Assembly (NCBI RefSeq): GCF_900156055.1
Contig: NZ_FTMQ01000003.1
Coordinates: 744,001 to 808,000, forward strand
Reading direction: 5' to 3'
DNA from: Rhizobium sp. RU33A
GTDB taxonomy: Bacteria; Pseudomonadota; Alphaproteobacteria; Rhizobiales; Rhizobiaceae
Length of the DNA stretch: 64,000 bases
Position numbers and translations under genes: made by a program
Shown here: one piece after another, positions 53,546 to 60,938 of the stretch
Position numbering within the stretch: position 1 is the stretch's first letter
How the letters are laid out: every line of letters starts with the position of its first letter
The notes under the pieces: generated by a model
Databases searched by the model: none
Told to the model about the DNA's origin: nothing
Seen by the model: only the letters and a program-made list of their open reading frames with translations

Positions 53546-53611
53546 CTCGCTCTGATCCTCTCGGTGCGGCTCGTCGAATGCGCCCGCGAGATCAGACTTC
53601 GGTGAACGTGG

Positions 53612-53626
53612 TTAAATTCCGGTTAA
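53612..53626. promoter_or_regulatory. CtrA-type binding site
   Basis: TTAA-N7-TTAA (TTAA, ATTCCGG, TTAA), the full alphaproteobacterial CtrA consensus core. It lies 67-81 bases upstream of the membrane-protein gene that ends at 53545. Confidence 0.5.
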
Positions 53627-53655
53627 GGCCGGATGTGGGCTGCGAGGCAAAAAGA

Positions 53656-53685
53656 GAGCCGGTCCCGGTTGGACGGGACCGGCTC
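53656..53685. terminator. Perfect hairpin between divergent gene and BTLCP gene
   Basis: GAGCCGGTCCCG/CGGGACCGGCTC, 12 bp, loop GTTGGA. It follows the end of the BTLCP gene by 64 bases on the minus strand, so it should terminate that gene. Confidence 0.72.
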
Positions 53686-53749
53686 ATTGGCTCCGGTCGG
53701 GGGACGGGTAGGCGGGGACAGACCGGGCCATAAGGGGGAGGCAACGCGG

Positions 53750-54358
53750 TTATTGTGATACGCTGCCCACGTAGCTTGCGCGACCGTCCTGAATCTTCAC
53801 CCAGCGGGCCGGGTGGCTCGAAGACTGACGCTTCAGATAGGTGTATTCGGTCTCGGACCACACCAGCACCTTGTTGCGCATGTTGTCGAGAATGAAGTCG
53901 CCGTGGTCGGTCCGGACGGTGAGCACGGCATGCCCTTCGCCATTCGGCTGCAGGACCACGGTCATCAGGAGGTCGGCAGGATCAAGGCCGCGATCGACCA
54001 GCATCTTGCGCTTGAGCAGCGCGAAGTCTTCGCAGTCGCCGACGCTGCGGGGATAGGTCCAGCGTTCTTCTACACCATAGATCTCGAGGTCAGTCAGCGG
54101 CGTGATCGAGCTATTCACGGTGTAGTTGACGTCGAGAATGGTTTTCCAGAGCTGCTCTGTCAGTATCATCGGTCCGCTATCCGTCTGGCTACCCGAACAT
54201 TCGCCCTGATAGGTCTGACAGAATTCGTAATGCCCGATCGGCGGATTGGCTTTGCCGACGACCTGCATGTTGGCCGGCATGGCCGAGACTTGAAAGGCCA
54301 GTGCGCCAGCGATGGCGGCGGCCAGAGTTCCAATACCCAGATTTTTCTTTGTTGTCAT
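53750..54358 (-). CDS. Bacterial transglutaminase-like cysteine proteinase (BTLCP, DUF920)
   Basis: 202 residues. It has a signal peptide (LGIGTLAAAIAGALAFQVSAMP) and a transglutaminase-like fold with the catalytic residues visible: Cys in RSVGDCEDFALLKR, His in GEGHAVLTVRT and Asp in FILDNMRN. Two extra cysteines near the N-terminus (FCQTYQGECSG) probably pair. Such proteins act in the periplasm; one group (LapG) cleaves adhesins, but this one has no LapD-type partner nearby. The region upstream is AT-rich and contains its promoter. Confidence 0.9.
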   Translation of the reverse strand: MTTKKNLGIGTLAAAIAGALAFQVSAMPANMQVVGKANPPIGHYEFCQTYQGECSGSQTDSGPMILTEQLWKTILDVNYTVNSSITPLTDLEIYGVEERWTYPRSVGDCEDFALLKRKMLVDRGLDPADLLMTVVLQPNGEGHAVLTVRTDHGDFILDNMRNKVLVWSETEYTYLKRQSSSHPARWVKIQDGRASYVGSVSQ

Positions 54359-54784
54359 TGGTTGTCTCCCGGTAATGGAGATAGCAATGACAGAGAAATT
54401 TTGATGGCCCGCGAATATTGGTGGTAATATACAAGCTTAAGTCTACGAAAAAGAGAATCTATATTGAGACTATTTTGAATTGTATTTGAATAAACTTCAT
54501 GGAAAATTTGATGAAAATTTGATCTTTATTCTTCCGTTTGAACGAAAGCGAAGGCCCTGCAATGGTGAAAAACGTAGGGAATACAGAACACTAGAATGGA
54601 CCGTGATTTCAGGTCGCAAGCTCCAATCCGGGCCGTTCGGCCGACGTGTTCGGCGCTGTCGACAGCTCCGGGGTGGAAGTGTTTGCTTTTATCGTCGCCC
54701 TGGGCGCCGTCTACGGCCGATTTCTAGCCCGAAATTTTCTGAAAAAAACTGTGCCGGTCTGGGACGATTGCCGTCTCGGCATAG
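54359..54784. other. AT-rich intergenic region
   Basis: About 430 bases without a convincing gene; several short open frames lack sites and coding bias. The part 54400-54560 is far poorer in GC than its surroundings and contains an exact tandem 11-base repeat, GAAAATTTGAT, at 54502-54523. It must hold the promoter of the BTLCP gene (minus). No known RNA motif is recognised. Confidence 0.5.
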
Positions 54785-54817
54785 AAAAAGGCGCCTTGCG
54801 GGGTCCGCAGGCGCCTT
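54785..54817 (-). terminator. Rho-independent terminator of the PilZ gene
   Basis: On the minus strand AAGGCGCCTGCGG pairs with CCGCAAGGCGCCTT (one bulge) and is followed by TTTTTCTATG. It lies 25 bases after the stop. Confidence 0.85.
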
Positions 54818-54841
54818 ATCGTGGGAGCGTTTGTTAGAGCC

Positions 54842-55489
54842 TCAGAGGAATTCGGTCAGTGCTTCCTTGGACTGAAGCGTCAGGAACTCGATGGCGACGC
54901 CTTCCATGAAGTGGCGAACCACGCGCCCGCGCATGTTGCCCAGGCGTACGGCCATGCCGATCGGCGGACGAATGTCGATATCGACGGCCGCACCCGACAG
55001 GGACAGGTCCATCAGACGGCAAGGATATTTCTTACCGTCCTCGAGCGTCAGCTCTGTTCTTGTCTGGCGCGGCGTCAAGCGATCGTGGCGACGGTCTTCC
55101 GGCAGCCCGAGCTCATGTTTGTTGGCGATCCACGTCAGCTGCGCCGCAAGCTTCTCACGCTTTCGAACGGTGGCGTTGATGGAGATGACGAAACCGTCAT
55201 CAGTCAACTTGACCACGGTGCCTTCGATACGTCCGAGGTGGTCGATATAGGCAATCACACGTTCACCCGGACGCGGCATGCCGGCACAGGCGAAGCGCAC
55301 GTCGCCTGGCGACATGTCGATGACCTTGCAGACATACTCCTCATAGCTGGCAAGCATGAGACGACCCTGCAGGCTGACGGCGACGCGCTGAAAGGCGCGT
55401 TGCTGTCCCGGCGAAGCGATCGTGCTCGTATGGCTTGCCTGCGTTGAGTACATCTCGGAGATTCTGTCTGTTTCTCTATGGCTCGACAT
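54842..55489 (-). CDS. PilZ-domain protein (two PilZ-like units)
   Basis: 215 residues from the ATG at 55489. The N-terminal unit starts RAFQRVAVSLQGRLMLASYEEY and is degenerate. The C-terminal unit has RRHDRLTPRQTRTEL (the RxxxR c-di-GMP motif, RRHDR) and the DLSLSGAAVDI (D-x-S-x-x-G) motif, so c-di-GMP binding is likely. Such proteins couple c-di-GMP to motility, cellulose or adhesion. Start uncertain: ATGs at 55489, 55453 and 55606 are possible, none with a good site; a TATATT -10-like box lies 20 bases before 55489. Confidence 0.86.
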   Translation of the reverse strand: MSSHRETDRISEMYSTQASHTSTIASPGQQRAFQRVAVSLQGRLMLASYEEYVCKVIDMSPGDVRFACAGMPRPGERVIAYIDHLGRIEGTVVKLTDDGFVISINATVRKREKLAAQLTWIANKHELGLPEDRRHDRLTPRQTRTELTLEDGKKYPCRLMDLSLSGAAVDIDIRPPIGMAVRLGNMRGRVVRHFMEGVAIEFLTLQSKEALTEFL

Positions 55490-55621
55490 TAGGGCGTGAG
55501 CCGTTAATATAGTGTTTGCTTTTGGGTGCGCTTTTTCCAGACGGAACGATATCGCCGCAGGATTAAGGTTAAGGAGGGCTTTCGGTTGTGGGCGTCGCTT
55601 GCTCATGGCATCAAGGTTCTA

Positions 55622-55718
55622 CCAAACGCGAAGGGCTTCCTTCGGCACCAACTCCAGTCGGCGCGACGATCCGCCCAGCGCCAGCAAGGCCACTCGGTTT
55701 CCGGGCGGCCTTTTTTTT
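55622..55718 (+). ncRNA. Candidate small RNA or attenuator leader ending in a terminator
   Basis: The approximately 100 bases show a small hairpin CGAAGG-GCTT-CCTTCG (about 55628-55643), a C-rich single-stranded stretch (AACTCCAGTCGGCGCGACG), and an intrinsic terminator at 55686-55718. No frame across it has coding character with a site. It lies between divergent genes, before the rhomboid gene. A CTTGCT box at 55598 could be a -35, but no clear -10 follows, so the 5' end is a guess. Confidence 0.42.
55686..55718 (+). terminator. Rho-independent terminator upstream of the rhomboid gene
   Basis: AAGGCC/GGCCTT continued inward by CTCGG/CCGGG across one A/C mismatch, TTT loop, followed by a run of eight T. 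This is a strong terminator that lies 48 bases before a start codon and follows no coding gene on this strand. Confidence 0.85.
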
Positions 55719-55766
55719 ATCCGCGGCCTGCATTACCTGATGGCTTCGAAACAGAAGGAATTGCAG

Positions 55767-56543
55767 ATGCAGGATGAGACAGGATCTCGAGGCGAGGAGC
55801 GCCGGGACAACGACGGGCTCGTGAACGAGATCGGCGCGCGATCCGCAGAGAACCCGCCCATCTTCAACCTGCCGACCGGCATCCTTGTGGCGCTTGCCCT
55901 GATCTGCGGGATCTATACGGTACAGGAATTCCTTCTGTCGCCGGCACTCAATCAGTGGGTCGCCGTCGAATTCGGTTTCTCGCCAATCCGCTATCTCTAT
56001 CCACTTGACGAACAGTCTCTGGCTTGGCTGTGGACGCCGGTGAGTTATTCGCTGCTGCATGGCAGCTTCGAGCATCTCGCCTTCAACAGTCTTTGGCTTG
56101 CCGCATTCGGGACACCCGTCTGTCGCCGCATCGGCGAGGTCAGATTTCTATTGTTTTGGGTGGTGTCTTCAGTGGCTGCGGCCGCTTTGCATGCATTCGT
56201 CAACTGGGGAGAGCCATCCTTGATGGTTGGCGCTTCCGGGGTGATCTCCGCTCTGATGGGGGCCGCCTGCCGATTCGCTTTCGGCGAAAGGCAGCGCAGC
56301 CTGGCTCGATTGTCCGGATGGCAGCCACCCTTGCTATCGGTGGGGCAGGCCCTGGCTGACCGTACCGTCCGTGTCTTCATCATCGTCTGGTTTCTCGGCA
56401 ATATTGCCATCGCCTTTGGCGTTCCGATGCTCGGGGGTGGTTCCGCTTCGATTGCCTGGGATGCGCATATCGGCGGCTTCCTGCTCGGCTTCTTCGGATT
56501 TGCAGCCTTTGATCCCCATACAGGCCGCCACACTAGGGCGTGA
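55767..56543 (+). CDS. Rhomboid family intramembrane serine protease
   Basis: 258 residues. After a polar N-terminus of about 35 residues come six helices. The catalytic serine is in VGASGVISALMGA (GxSG) and the histidine in AWDAHIGGFLLGFFGF near the end; the N-terminal HGSFEHLAFNSLWL motif (HxxxHxxxN type) is also typical. It cleaves single-pass membrane substrates. AAGGAATTGCAG precedes the ATG at 55767. A strong terminator sits just upstream, suggesting control by attenuation or a separate short RNA. Confidence 0.9.
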   Translation: MQDETGSRGEERRDNDGLVNEIGARSAENPPIFNLPTGILVALALICGIYTVQEFLLSPALNQWVAVEFGFSPIRYLYPLDEQSLAWLWTPVSYSLLHGSFEHLAFNSLWLAAFGTPVCRRIGEVRFLLFWVVSSVAAAALHAFVNWGEPSLMVGASGVISALMGAACRFAFGERQRSLARLSGWQPPLLSVGQALADRTVRVFIIVWFLGNIAIAFGVPMLGGGSASIAWDAHIGGFLLGFFGFAAFDPHTGRHTRA

Positions 56544-56644
56544 TGCCGGCCTTGTTGCATTCTCTCTGAATAAAGGGCACCCTTCTGCATGGCGGCCAAG
56601 GAGGGTTGAGCCGCCACGCGAGTGTTCTATGCGAGGAGGAACTC

Positions 56645-57079
56645 ATGCCTGCATCAGCCAGAAGCATACTCGAACAGAAGGGCCGCGATGTTATCACCGT
56701 CAGCCCCAGCGTGAGCTTGGGGGAAGCGGCCCGGGTGCTGGAAGAACACAAGATCGGTGCCGTGGTCGTCGTCGGTATGGAAAGCCGCATCGTCGGCATC
56801 TTCACCGAACGTGACGTGGTTCGTGCTATCGGGACAGGCGGTAAAGATGCTTTCGACCAGCCCGTCTCGGCCTTCATGACCGCAAATGTCTATCGTTGCC
56901 GCGAAGAGACCGGTGTCAACGAGCTGATGGAAATGATGTCCAGCCGGCGTTTCCGCCACGTGCCCGTCGAGGATAACGGCAAGCTTTCAGGAATCATCTC
57001 GATCGGTGACGTTGTGAAGTCACGCATCCGCGAGATCGAGCAGGAAGCAGAACACATCAAGGCCTATATCGCCGGCTGA
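56645..57079 (+). CDS. CBS-domain pair protein
   Basis: 144 residues, two CBS domains and nothing else: VITVSPSVSLGEAARVLEEHKIGAVVVV..GIFTERDVVRAI, and VYRCREETGVNELMEMMSSRRFRHVPV..GIISIGDVVKSR. Such stand-alone Bateman modules bind adenosine nucleotides and sense energy state. GAGGAGGAACTC precedes the ATG at 56645. It is 100 bases after the rhomboid gene; the patatin gene runs convergently. Confidence 0.93.
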   Translation: MPASARSILEQKGRDVITVSPSVSLGEAARVLEEHKIGAVVVVGMESRIVGIFTERDVVRAIGTGGKDAFDQPVSAFMTANVYRCREETGVNELMEMMSSRRFRHVPVEDNGKLSGIISIGDVVKSRIREIEQEAEHIKAYIAG

Positions 57080-57128
57080 TTCCAAGATTGTGCGAAGGCC
57101 CGTCAGAGGGGTGCGGCCGACACCGCGC

Positions 57129-58085
57129 CTAGCGGAGAACTGCTTCCTGCATGCGGCGGATTTCCGTGACGCGGGCCTTTGCTTCCTCATAGCCGCGATC
57201 GATCGCCTCGCCGGCCCGATGAAATTCGGAAAGGCCGATGTCGTTCAGGCGCGGATGCAGGGCGAGGTCCGGCGGGTCTCCAGCCAGTCGCGCCCGGGAA
57301 ATGCGGTCCTGAATGATGTTGAAGGCCTGCACCATCACGCCGGTCAGGCCGACCTTGTTTGGTGCCCTGGCTGTTTCTGCGCTCGCCTTGTCCGGCGTTG
57401 AAGCCTTGTGCTTGACGACGGCGGACCGTCCGAACACGTCGTAATGCAGATTGACCGCCATCACCAGCGGCTGCTCATAGGCGCGGCAGACGGATACCGG
57501 CACCGGATTGACAAGCGCGCCGTCGATCAGCGTTCGATTGTTGCAGTGAATGGGTTCGAAAATGCCGGGCAGGGCGTAAGATGCCCGAAGCGCCGTGATC
57601 AGGCTGCCGCCGTCGATCCAAACTTCGTGACCGCTGTTGAGTTCCGATGCGACCGCAACGAAGGGCTTCGGCAAGTCCTCGACATTCAAGCCCTCGAGGT
57701 GCTCCTGCATCCGCTTGGTCAGGCGCATGCCGCCGAGAAGCCCGCCGCCTCCGATGGTCAGGTCGAGCAGCGAGGCAATCCGGCGCATGGTCAGCGACCG
57801 GGCAAAGGCTTCCAGTTCGTCGAGTTTGCCAGCGAGATAGCAGCCGCCGACCAGGGCGCCGATCGAGGTGCCCGCGATCATGCCGACTTCGATGCCTTCC
57901 TCGTCGAGCGCTCTCAAGACGCCGATATGCGCCCAGCCGCGAGCCGCGCCGCCGCCAAGGGCAAGCGCCACTTTAGCCTTTGCGTGTTGCTCGGGAACAA
58001 TTGGACCGGCCGGCGAAGTGCCGACGTCCTTGGCAGGTTGCGAAACACTCGCGCCGCCGTTCGAAATCATGCTCCAGTTCAGCAT
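57129..58085 (-). CDS. Patatin-like phospholipase (RssA/YchK type)
   Basis: 318 residues. The glycine-rich oxyanion motif GGGAARGWAHIGVL is near residue 48, nucleophile GTSIG (about 79), and the dyad Asp in DGALVNPVPV (about 195). A variable 100-residue C-terminal segment follows. It has no signal peptide, so it is cytoplasmic or membrane-associated and hydrolyses acyl lipids. An alternative ATG lies five codons in. It is downstream of hisI on the same strand. Confidence 0.9.
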   Translation of the reverse strand: MLNWSMISNGGASVSQPAKDVGTSPAGPIVPEQHAKAKVALALGGGAARGWAHIGVLRALDEEGIEVGMIAGTSIGALVGGCYLAGKLDELEAFARSLTMRRIASLLDLTIGGGGLLGGMRLTKRMQEHLEGLNVEDLPKPFVAVASELNSGHEVWIDGGSLITALRASYALPGIFEPIHCNNRTLIDGALVNPVPVSVCRAYEQPLVMAVNLHYDVFGRSAVVKHKASTPDKASAETARAPNKVGLTGVMVQAFNIIQDRISRARLAGDPPDLALHPRLNDIGLSEFHRAGEAIDRGYEEAKARVTEIRRMQEAVLR

Positions 58086-58166
58086 CTCCGCTACCCCATA
58101 AGCTGAACACTCTGGGCTCCATTAGGACATCGTATGCTTACGATTTCGTTATGCAGGCGCCAGAGG

Positions 58167-58619
58167 TCAATGGCCGTAGACGTGATCCGGATCGAAGTGC
58201 CGGTGGTCGTCGGCAATCTTGAGAGACGGCTCGCTGTCAACGAGCTGGGCGGTCCGATAAAAGCAGGAGCGGCGTCCGGTGTGGCAGGTCGCATCATGAC
58301 CCGCGACCTCGACCTTCAGCCAGATCGCATCCTGATCGCAGTCGACCTTGATTTCCTTGACCGTCTGAAGGTTGCCGGAGCTTTCGCCCTTCTTCCAGAT
58401 CTTGGCCCTGGAGCGGCTGTAATAGTGACCGATCCCGGTTTCGAGCGTCAGCGCGATGGCTTCGGCGTTCATATGCGCCACCATCAACAGCTCTCCGTCC
58501 CGCGCATCGGTGACGACGGCGGTCACAAGCCCATGGTCATCGAACTTGGGGGTGAAGGCGAGACCCTCCTCGAGGATCTTCTTGTCTGCCGAGGGAGCGT
58601 CGAACACAAAAGTGGACAT
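58167..58619 (-). CDS. hisI: Phosphoribosyl-AMP cyclohydrolase
   Basis: 150 residues, monofunctional HisI without the HisE part, third step of histidine synthesis. Visible: [42 protein letters not shown], and the metal motifs [10 protein letters not shown] and [11 protein letters not shown]. The ATG at 58619 starts 14 bases after the folE stop. hisI next to folE is a common rhizobial order. Confidence 0.96.
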   Translation of the reverse strand: MSTFVFDAPSADKKILEEGLAFTPKFDDHGLVTAVVTDARDGELLMVAHMNAEAIALTLETGIGHYYSRSRAKIWKKGESSGNLQTVKEIKVDCDQDAIWLKVEVAGHDATCHTGRRSCFYRTAQLVDSEPSLKIADDHRHFDPDHVYGH

Positions 58620-58633
58620 GGGCACTCGCAGTC

Positions 58634-59239
58634 TTAGCGGCTCCGAACCATGGACATGAAGCGGGCCTGTTCGGCCGCATTGTCCTTGAAGGCGCCGGTG
58701 AAGGTTGTGGTGAGCGTCGTGGAACCCGTCTTCTGGATCCCGCGCATGGCCATGCACATATGCTCGGCCTCGAGGAAAACCGCAACCCCGCGTGGCAGCA
58801 GGGTCTCGTCGATTGCTTGGGCAATCTGTGCGGTCATGTTCTCCTGCGTCTGCAGACGCTTGGCGAAGACATCGACGACGCGGGCAATCTTCGACAGGCC
58901 GAGTACGCGGCCCTTCGGGAGATAGGCGACATGCGCCTTGCCGATGACAGGCAGCATGTGGTGTTCGCAATGCGAGAAGAACGATATATCCCGGACGAGC
59001 ACCATGTCGTTATACCCGCCGACCTCCTCGAAGGTCCGGCCGAGTACGTCCTCGATATCGGCGCTATAGCCGGAAAACAGCTCTTCATAGGCCTTGGCCA
59101 CGCGTGTCGGCGTATCGAGCAGACCTTCACGTTCCGGGTCGTCACCGGCCCAGAGCAAAAGCGTGCGCACGGCCTGTTCGGCCTCTTCGCGCGTCGGTCG
59201 CGGGGCTTCGACGGACAGTGTCTTGACGATGGCATCCAT
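58634..59239 (-). CDS. folE: GTP cyclohydrolase I
   Basis: 201 residues, type IA enzyme, converts GTP to dihydroneopterin triphosphate for folate synthesis. The zinc ligands are in SHCEHHMLP and in [51 protein letters not shown] and a C-terminal TTTFTGAFK are typical. The ATG at 59239 (MDAIVKT) is chosen as the usual rhizobial start with GGGAG 9 bases before it; an upstream in-frame ATG at 59317 has no site. Confidence 0.95.
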   Translation of the reverse strand: MDAIVKTLSVEAPRPTREEAEQAVRTLLLWAGDDPEREGLLDTPTRVAKAYEELFSGYSADIEDVLGRTFEEVGGYNDMVLVRDISFFSHCEHHMLPVIGKAHVAYLPKGRVLGLSKIARVVDVFAKRLQTQENMTAQIAQAIDETLLPRGVAVFLEAEHMCMAMRGIQKTGSTTLTTTFTGAFKDNAAEQARFMSMVRSR

Positions 59240-59509
59240 GGCCTTGGTCTCCCGGTCCCGCGTGAGGCGAGCCGCTGGTTTGGCTTTGCCGGATTGTAAA
59301 GGCGTAATGCGGCTCATAATGCAAGTCCGTTATCGGTGTTTCAGCCGAGAAGATCGTTTCGTCCGTGGCCGGCCTGCGTTTGTCCTGTGCCTCGCGCTTC
59401 GATAAAGTGTCCCGCGAGAACGACAAAAAGACGGCCGCTGCGACATGATGAAGGCTGCATTGTCGCAACCACTGCCTATATACGGGAGAGGCGCTAAACC
59501 GGATTGACC

Positions 59510-59956
59510 ATGGACGACATCTATAACACCAAGATCCTCGAATTTGCCGGAAACATCGGTCGCATTGGCGTGCTTGCCGGCGCGGATGCCGTTTCGGAGA
59601 AGCATTCCAAGCTTTGTGGCTCCAAGGTCCGGGTCTATCTCAAGCTTCGCGACGGCGTGGTGACCGACTTCGCCCATGAGGTGAAGGCCTGCGCACTGGG
59701 TCAGGCCTCATCGGGAATCATGGCCCGCCATGTGGTCGGGGCGACATCGGCAGAACTGCGGCAGGCACGACTGGACATGCTGGCCATGTTGAAGGAAGAC
59801 GAAGAGGGACCCTCGGGTCGCTTCGAGGACATGCGCTTCCTGAAGCCGGTTAAGGACTACAAGGCACGCCACGCCTCCACGATGCTCACTTTCGACGCAG
59901 TCGTCGACTGTCTGGACCGTATCGAATCCCCGGCTGCGGCCGCCGAGGCCAGATAA
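59510..59956 (+). CDS. NifU/IscU-like iron-sulfur scaffold protein
   Basis: 148 residues. Begins MDDIYNTKILEFAGNIGRIG, with cysteines in HSKLCGSKVRVYLKL, VKACALGQASSGIMA and near the C-terminus VVDCLDRIE, the three-cysteine pattern of the IscU/NifU N-domain. It lacks an isc or suf context, as usual for this alphaproteobacterial subgroup, so its partner is unknown. yidD starts 1 base after it, so they share a transcript. It diverges from folE. Confidence 0.86.
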   Translation: MDDIYNTKILEFAGNIGRIGVLAGADAVSEKHSKLCGSKVRVYLKLRDGVVTDFAHEVKACALGQASSGIMARHVVGATSAELRQARLDMLAMLKEDEEGPSGRFEDMRFLKPVKDYKARHASTMLTFDAVVDCLDRIESPAAAAEAR

Positions 59957-59957
59957 C

Positions 59958-60326
59958 ATGTGCAACAGCCCCGATTGCGGTCACCAGCCGGCGGGCGGTG
60001 GACTGAAGAGCCGCAATTGGCAGGGGCCGTTCCGCAAGACCCCGGGCCGGCTGCTCGGCATGGGCCTGATCCGCTTTTACCAGCTGACCTTGTCCAGCAT
60101 TGTCGGCAGCTCCTGCCGCCACATGCCAACCTGTTCCGAATATGGCTACGAGGCTGTCGCGCGCCACGGCCTGTGGCGAGGTGGATGGCTGACCTTGTTT
60201 CGCGTTGTCCGCTGCGGTCCCGGCGGAACCTGGGGGCAGGATCCCGTGCCCGAGACTTTGGCGCAGCGTTTCACCTGGTACGCGCCTTGGCGACTTTGGA
60301 CCTTCGGTCGCAAGCGGGCGACCTGA
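59958..60326 (+). CDS. yidD: Membrane protein insertion efficiency factor YidD
   Basis: 122 residues. The core LIRFYQLTLSSIVGSSCRHMPTCSEYGYEAVARHGLWRGGWLTLFRVVRCGPGG is YidD, with the three conserved cysteines. The N-terminal 30 residues (MCNSPDCGHQPAGGG) are an extension. It assists YidC. In most bacteria yidD sits with rpmH-rnpA-yidC, while here it follows the Fe-S scaffold gene, a known alphaproteobacterial order. Confidence 0.94.
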   Translation: MCNSPDCGHQPAGGGLKSRNWQGPFRKTPGRLLGMGLIRFYQLTLSSIVGSSCRHMPTCSEYGYEAVARHGLWRGGWLTLFRVVRCGPGGTWGQDPVPETLAQRFTWYAPWRLWTFGRKRAT

Positions 60327-60392
60327 TACCAGTTCAAGGGCAGCCCGAATTCGCCTTAGGATCCATATGCCGAATCGCTCGGGAGATAACGC

Positions 60393-60821
60393 ATGCCCAT
60401 GCCGCTCGAATATCGCCAGGCCTCCGCCGACTTCGATGCCTTCATGAAGGATCTGGTCGGGACATCGATGCTCACATCGTCGCATCAGGCTTATACGATG
60501 TTGCAGGCTGTGCTGCAGGTCTTCCGGCGGCGGCTGACCTTTGCCGAGGCAGTTTCTTTCGCAAATGTGCTGCCGCCCGTCTTGCGCGCCATCTTCGTCA
60601 GCGATTGGGATACCGAATCACCAAAGGTGCCCTTTGCTGAAAGGGACGCGTTGATGAAGGAAGTCCGCGCCTTCCGCCACGACCACAATCTGTCGACCGA
60701 AACCGCGATCGAAGATGTAACTTCAACGATCAGGCGACATGTCGATCCTGCTGCCTTCGACCGTGTCATGAAGACCTTGTCCGCCGAAGCCCGCGGCTTC
60801 TGGTCGATGGGATCGGCCTAG
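60393..60821 (+). CDS. DUF2267 family protein
   Basis: 142 residues, all-helical, DUF2267: FDAFMKDLVGTSMLTSSHQAYTMLQAVLQVFRRRLTFAEAVSFANVLPPVLRAIFVSDW (positions about 12-70). Function unknown; members are often stress-related in other bacteria. GGGAGATAACGC precedes the ATG. A terminator follows at 60872. Confidence 0.85.
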   Translation: MPMPLEYRQASADFDAFMKDLVGTSMLTSSHQAYTMLQAVLQVFRRRLTFAEAVSFANVLPPVLRAIFVSDWDTESPKVPFAERDALMKEVRAFRHDHNLSTETAIEDVTSTIRRHVDPAAFDRVMKTLSAEARGFWSMGSA

Positions 60822-60871
60822 CAAGAACCTTTACTCATCAGCACTTTCAGCCTATCAAGCGCCGGTTCGTG

Positions 60872-60898
60872 GCGGGGTTTTCAACCCCGCAATTTTTA
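60872..60898 (+). terminator. Rho-independent terminator before thrS
   Basis: GCGGGGTT-TTC-AACCCCGC, 8 bp, then AATTTTTA. It ends the DUF2267 transcript. Confidence 0.82.
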
Positions 60899-60938
60899 CC
60901 ACCCGCATTCGTTGGCGGGACTGGATCAGGAGACATTT

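Noticed and set aside
54480..54875. 131-codon plus frame in the AT-rich gap
   Set aside because: Crosses the PilZ terminator and has no ribosome site or coding bias.
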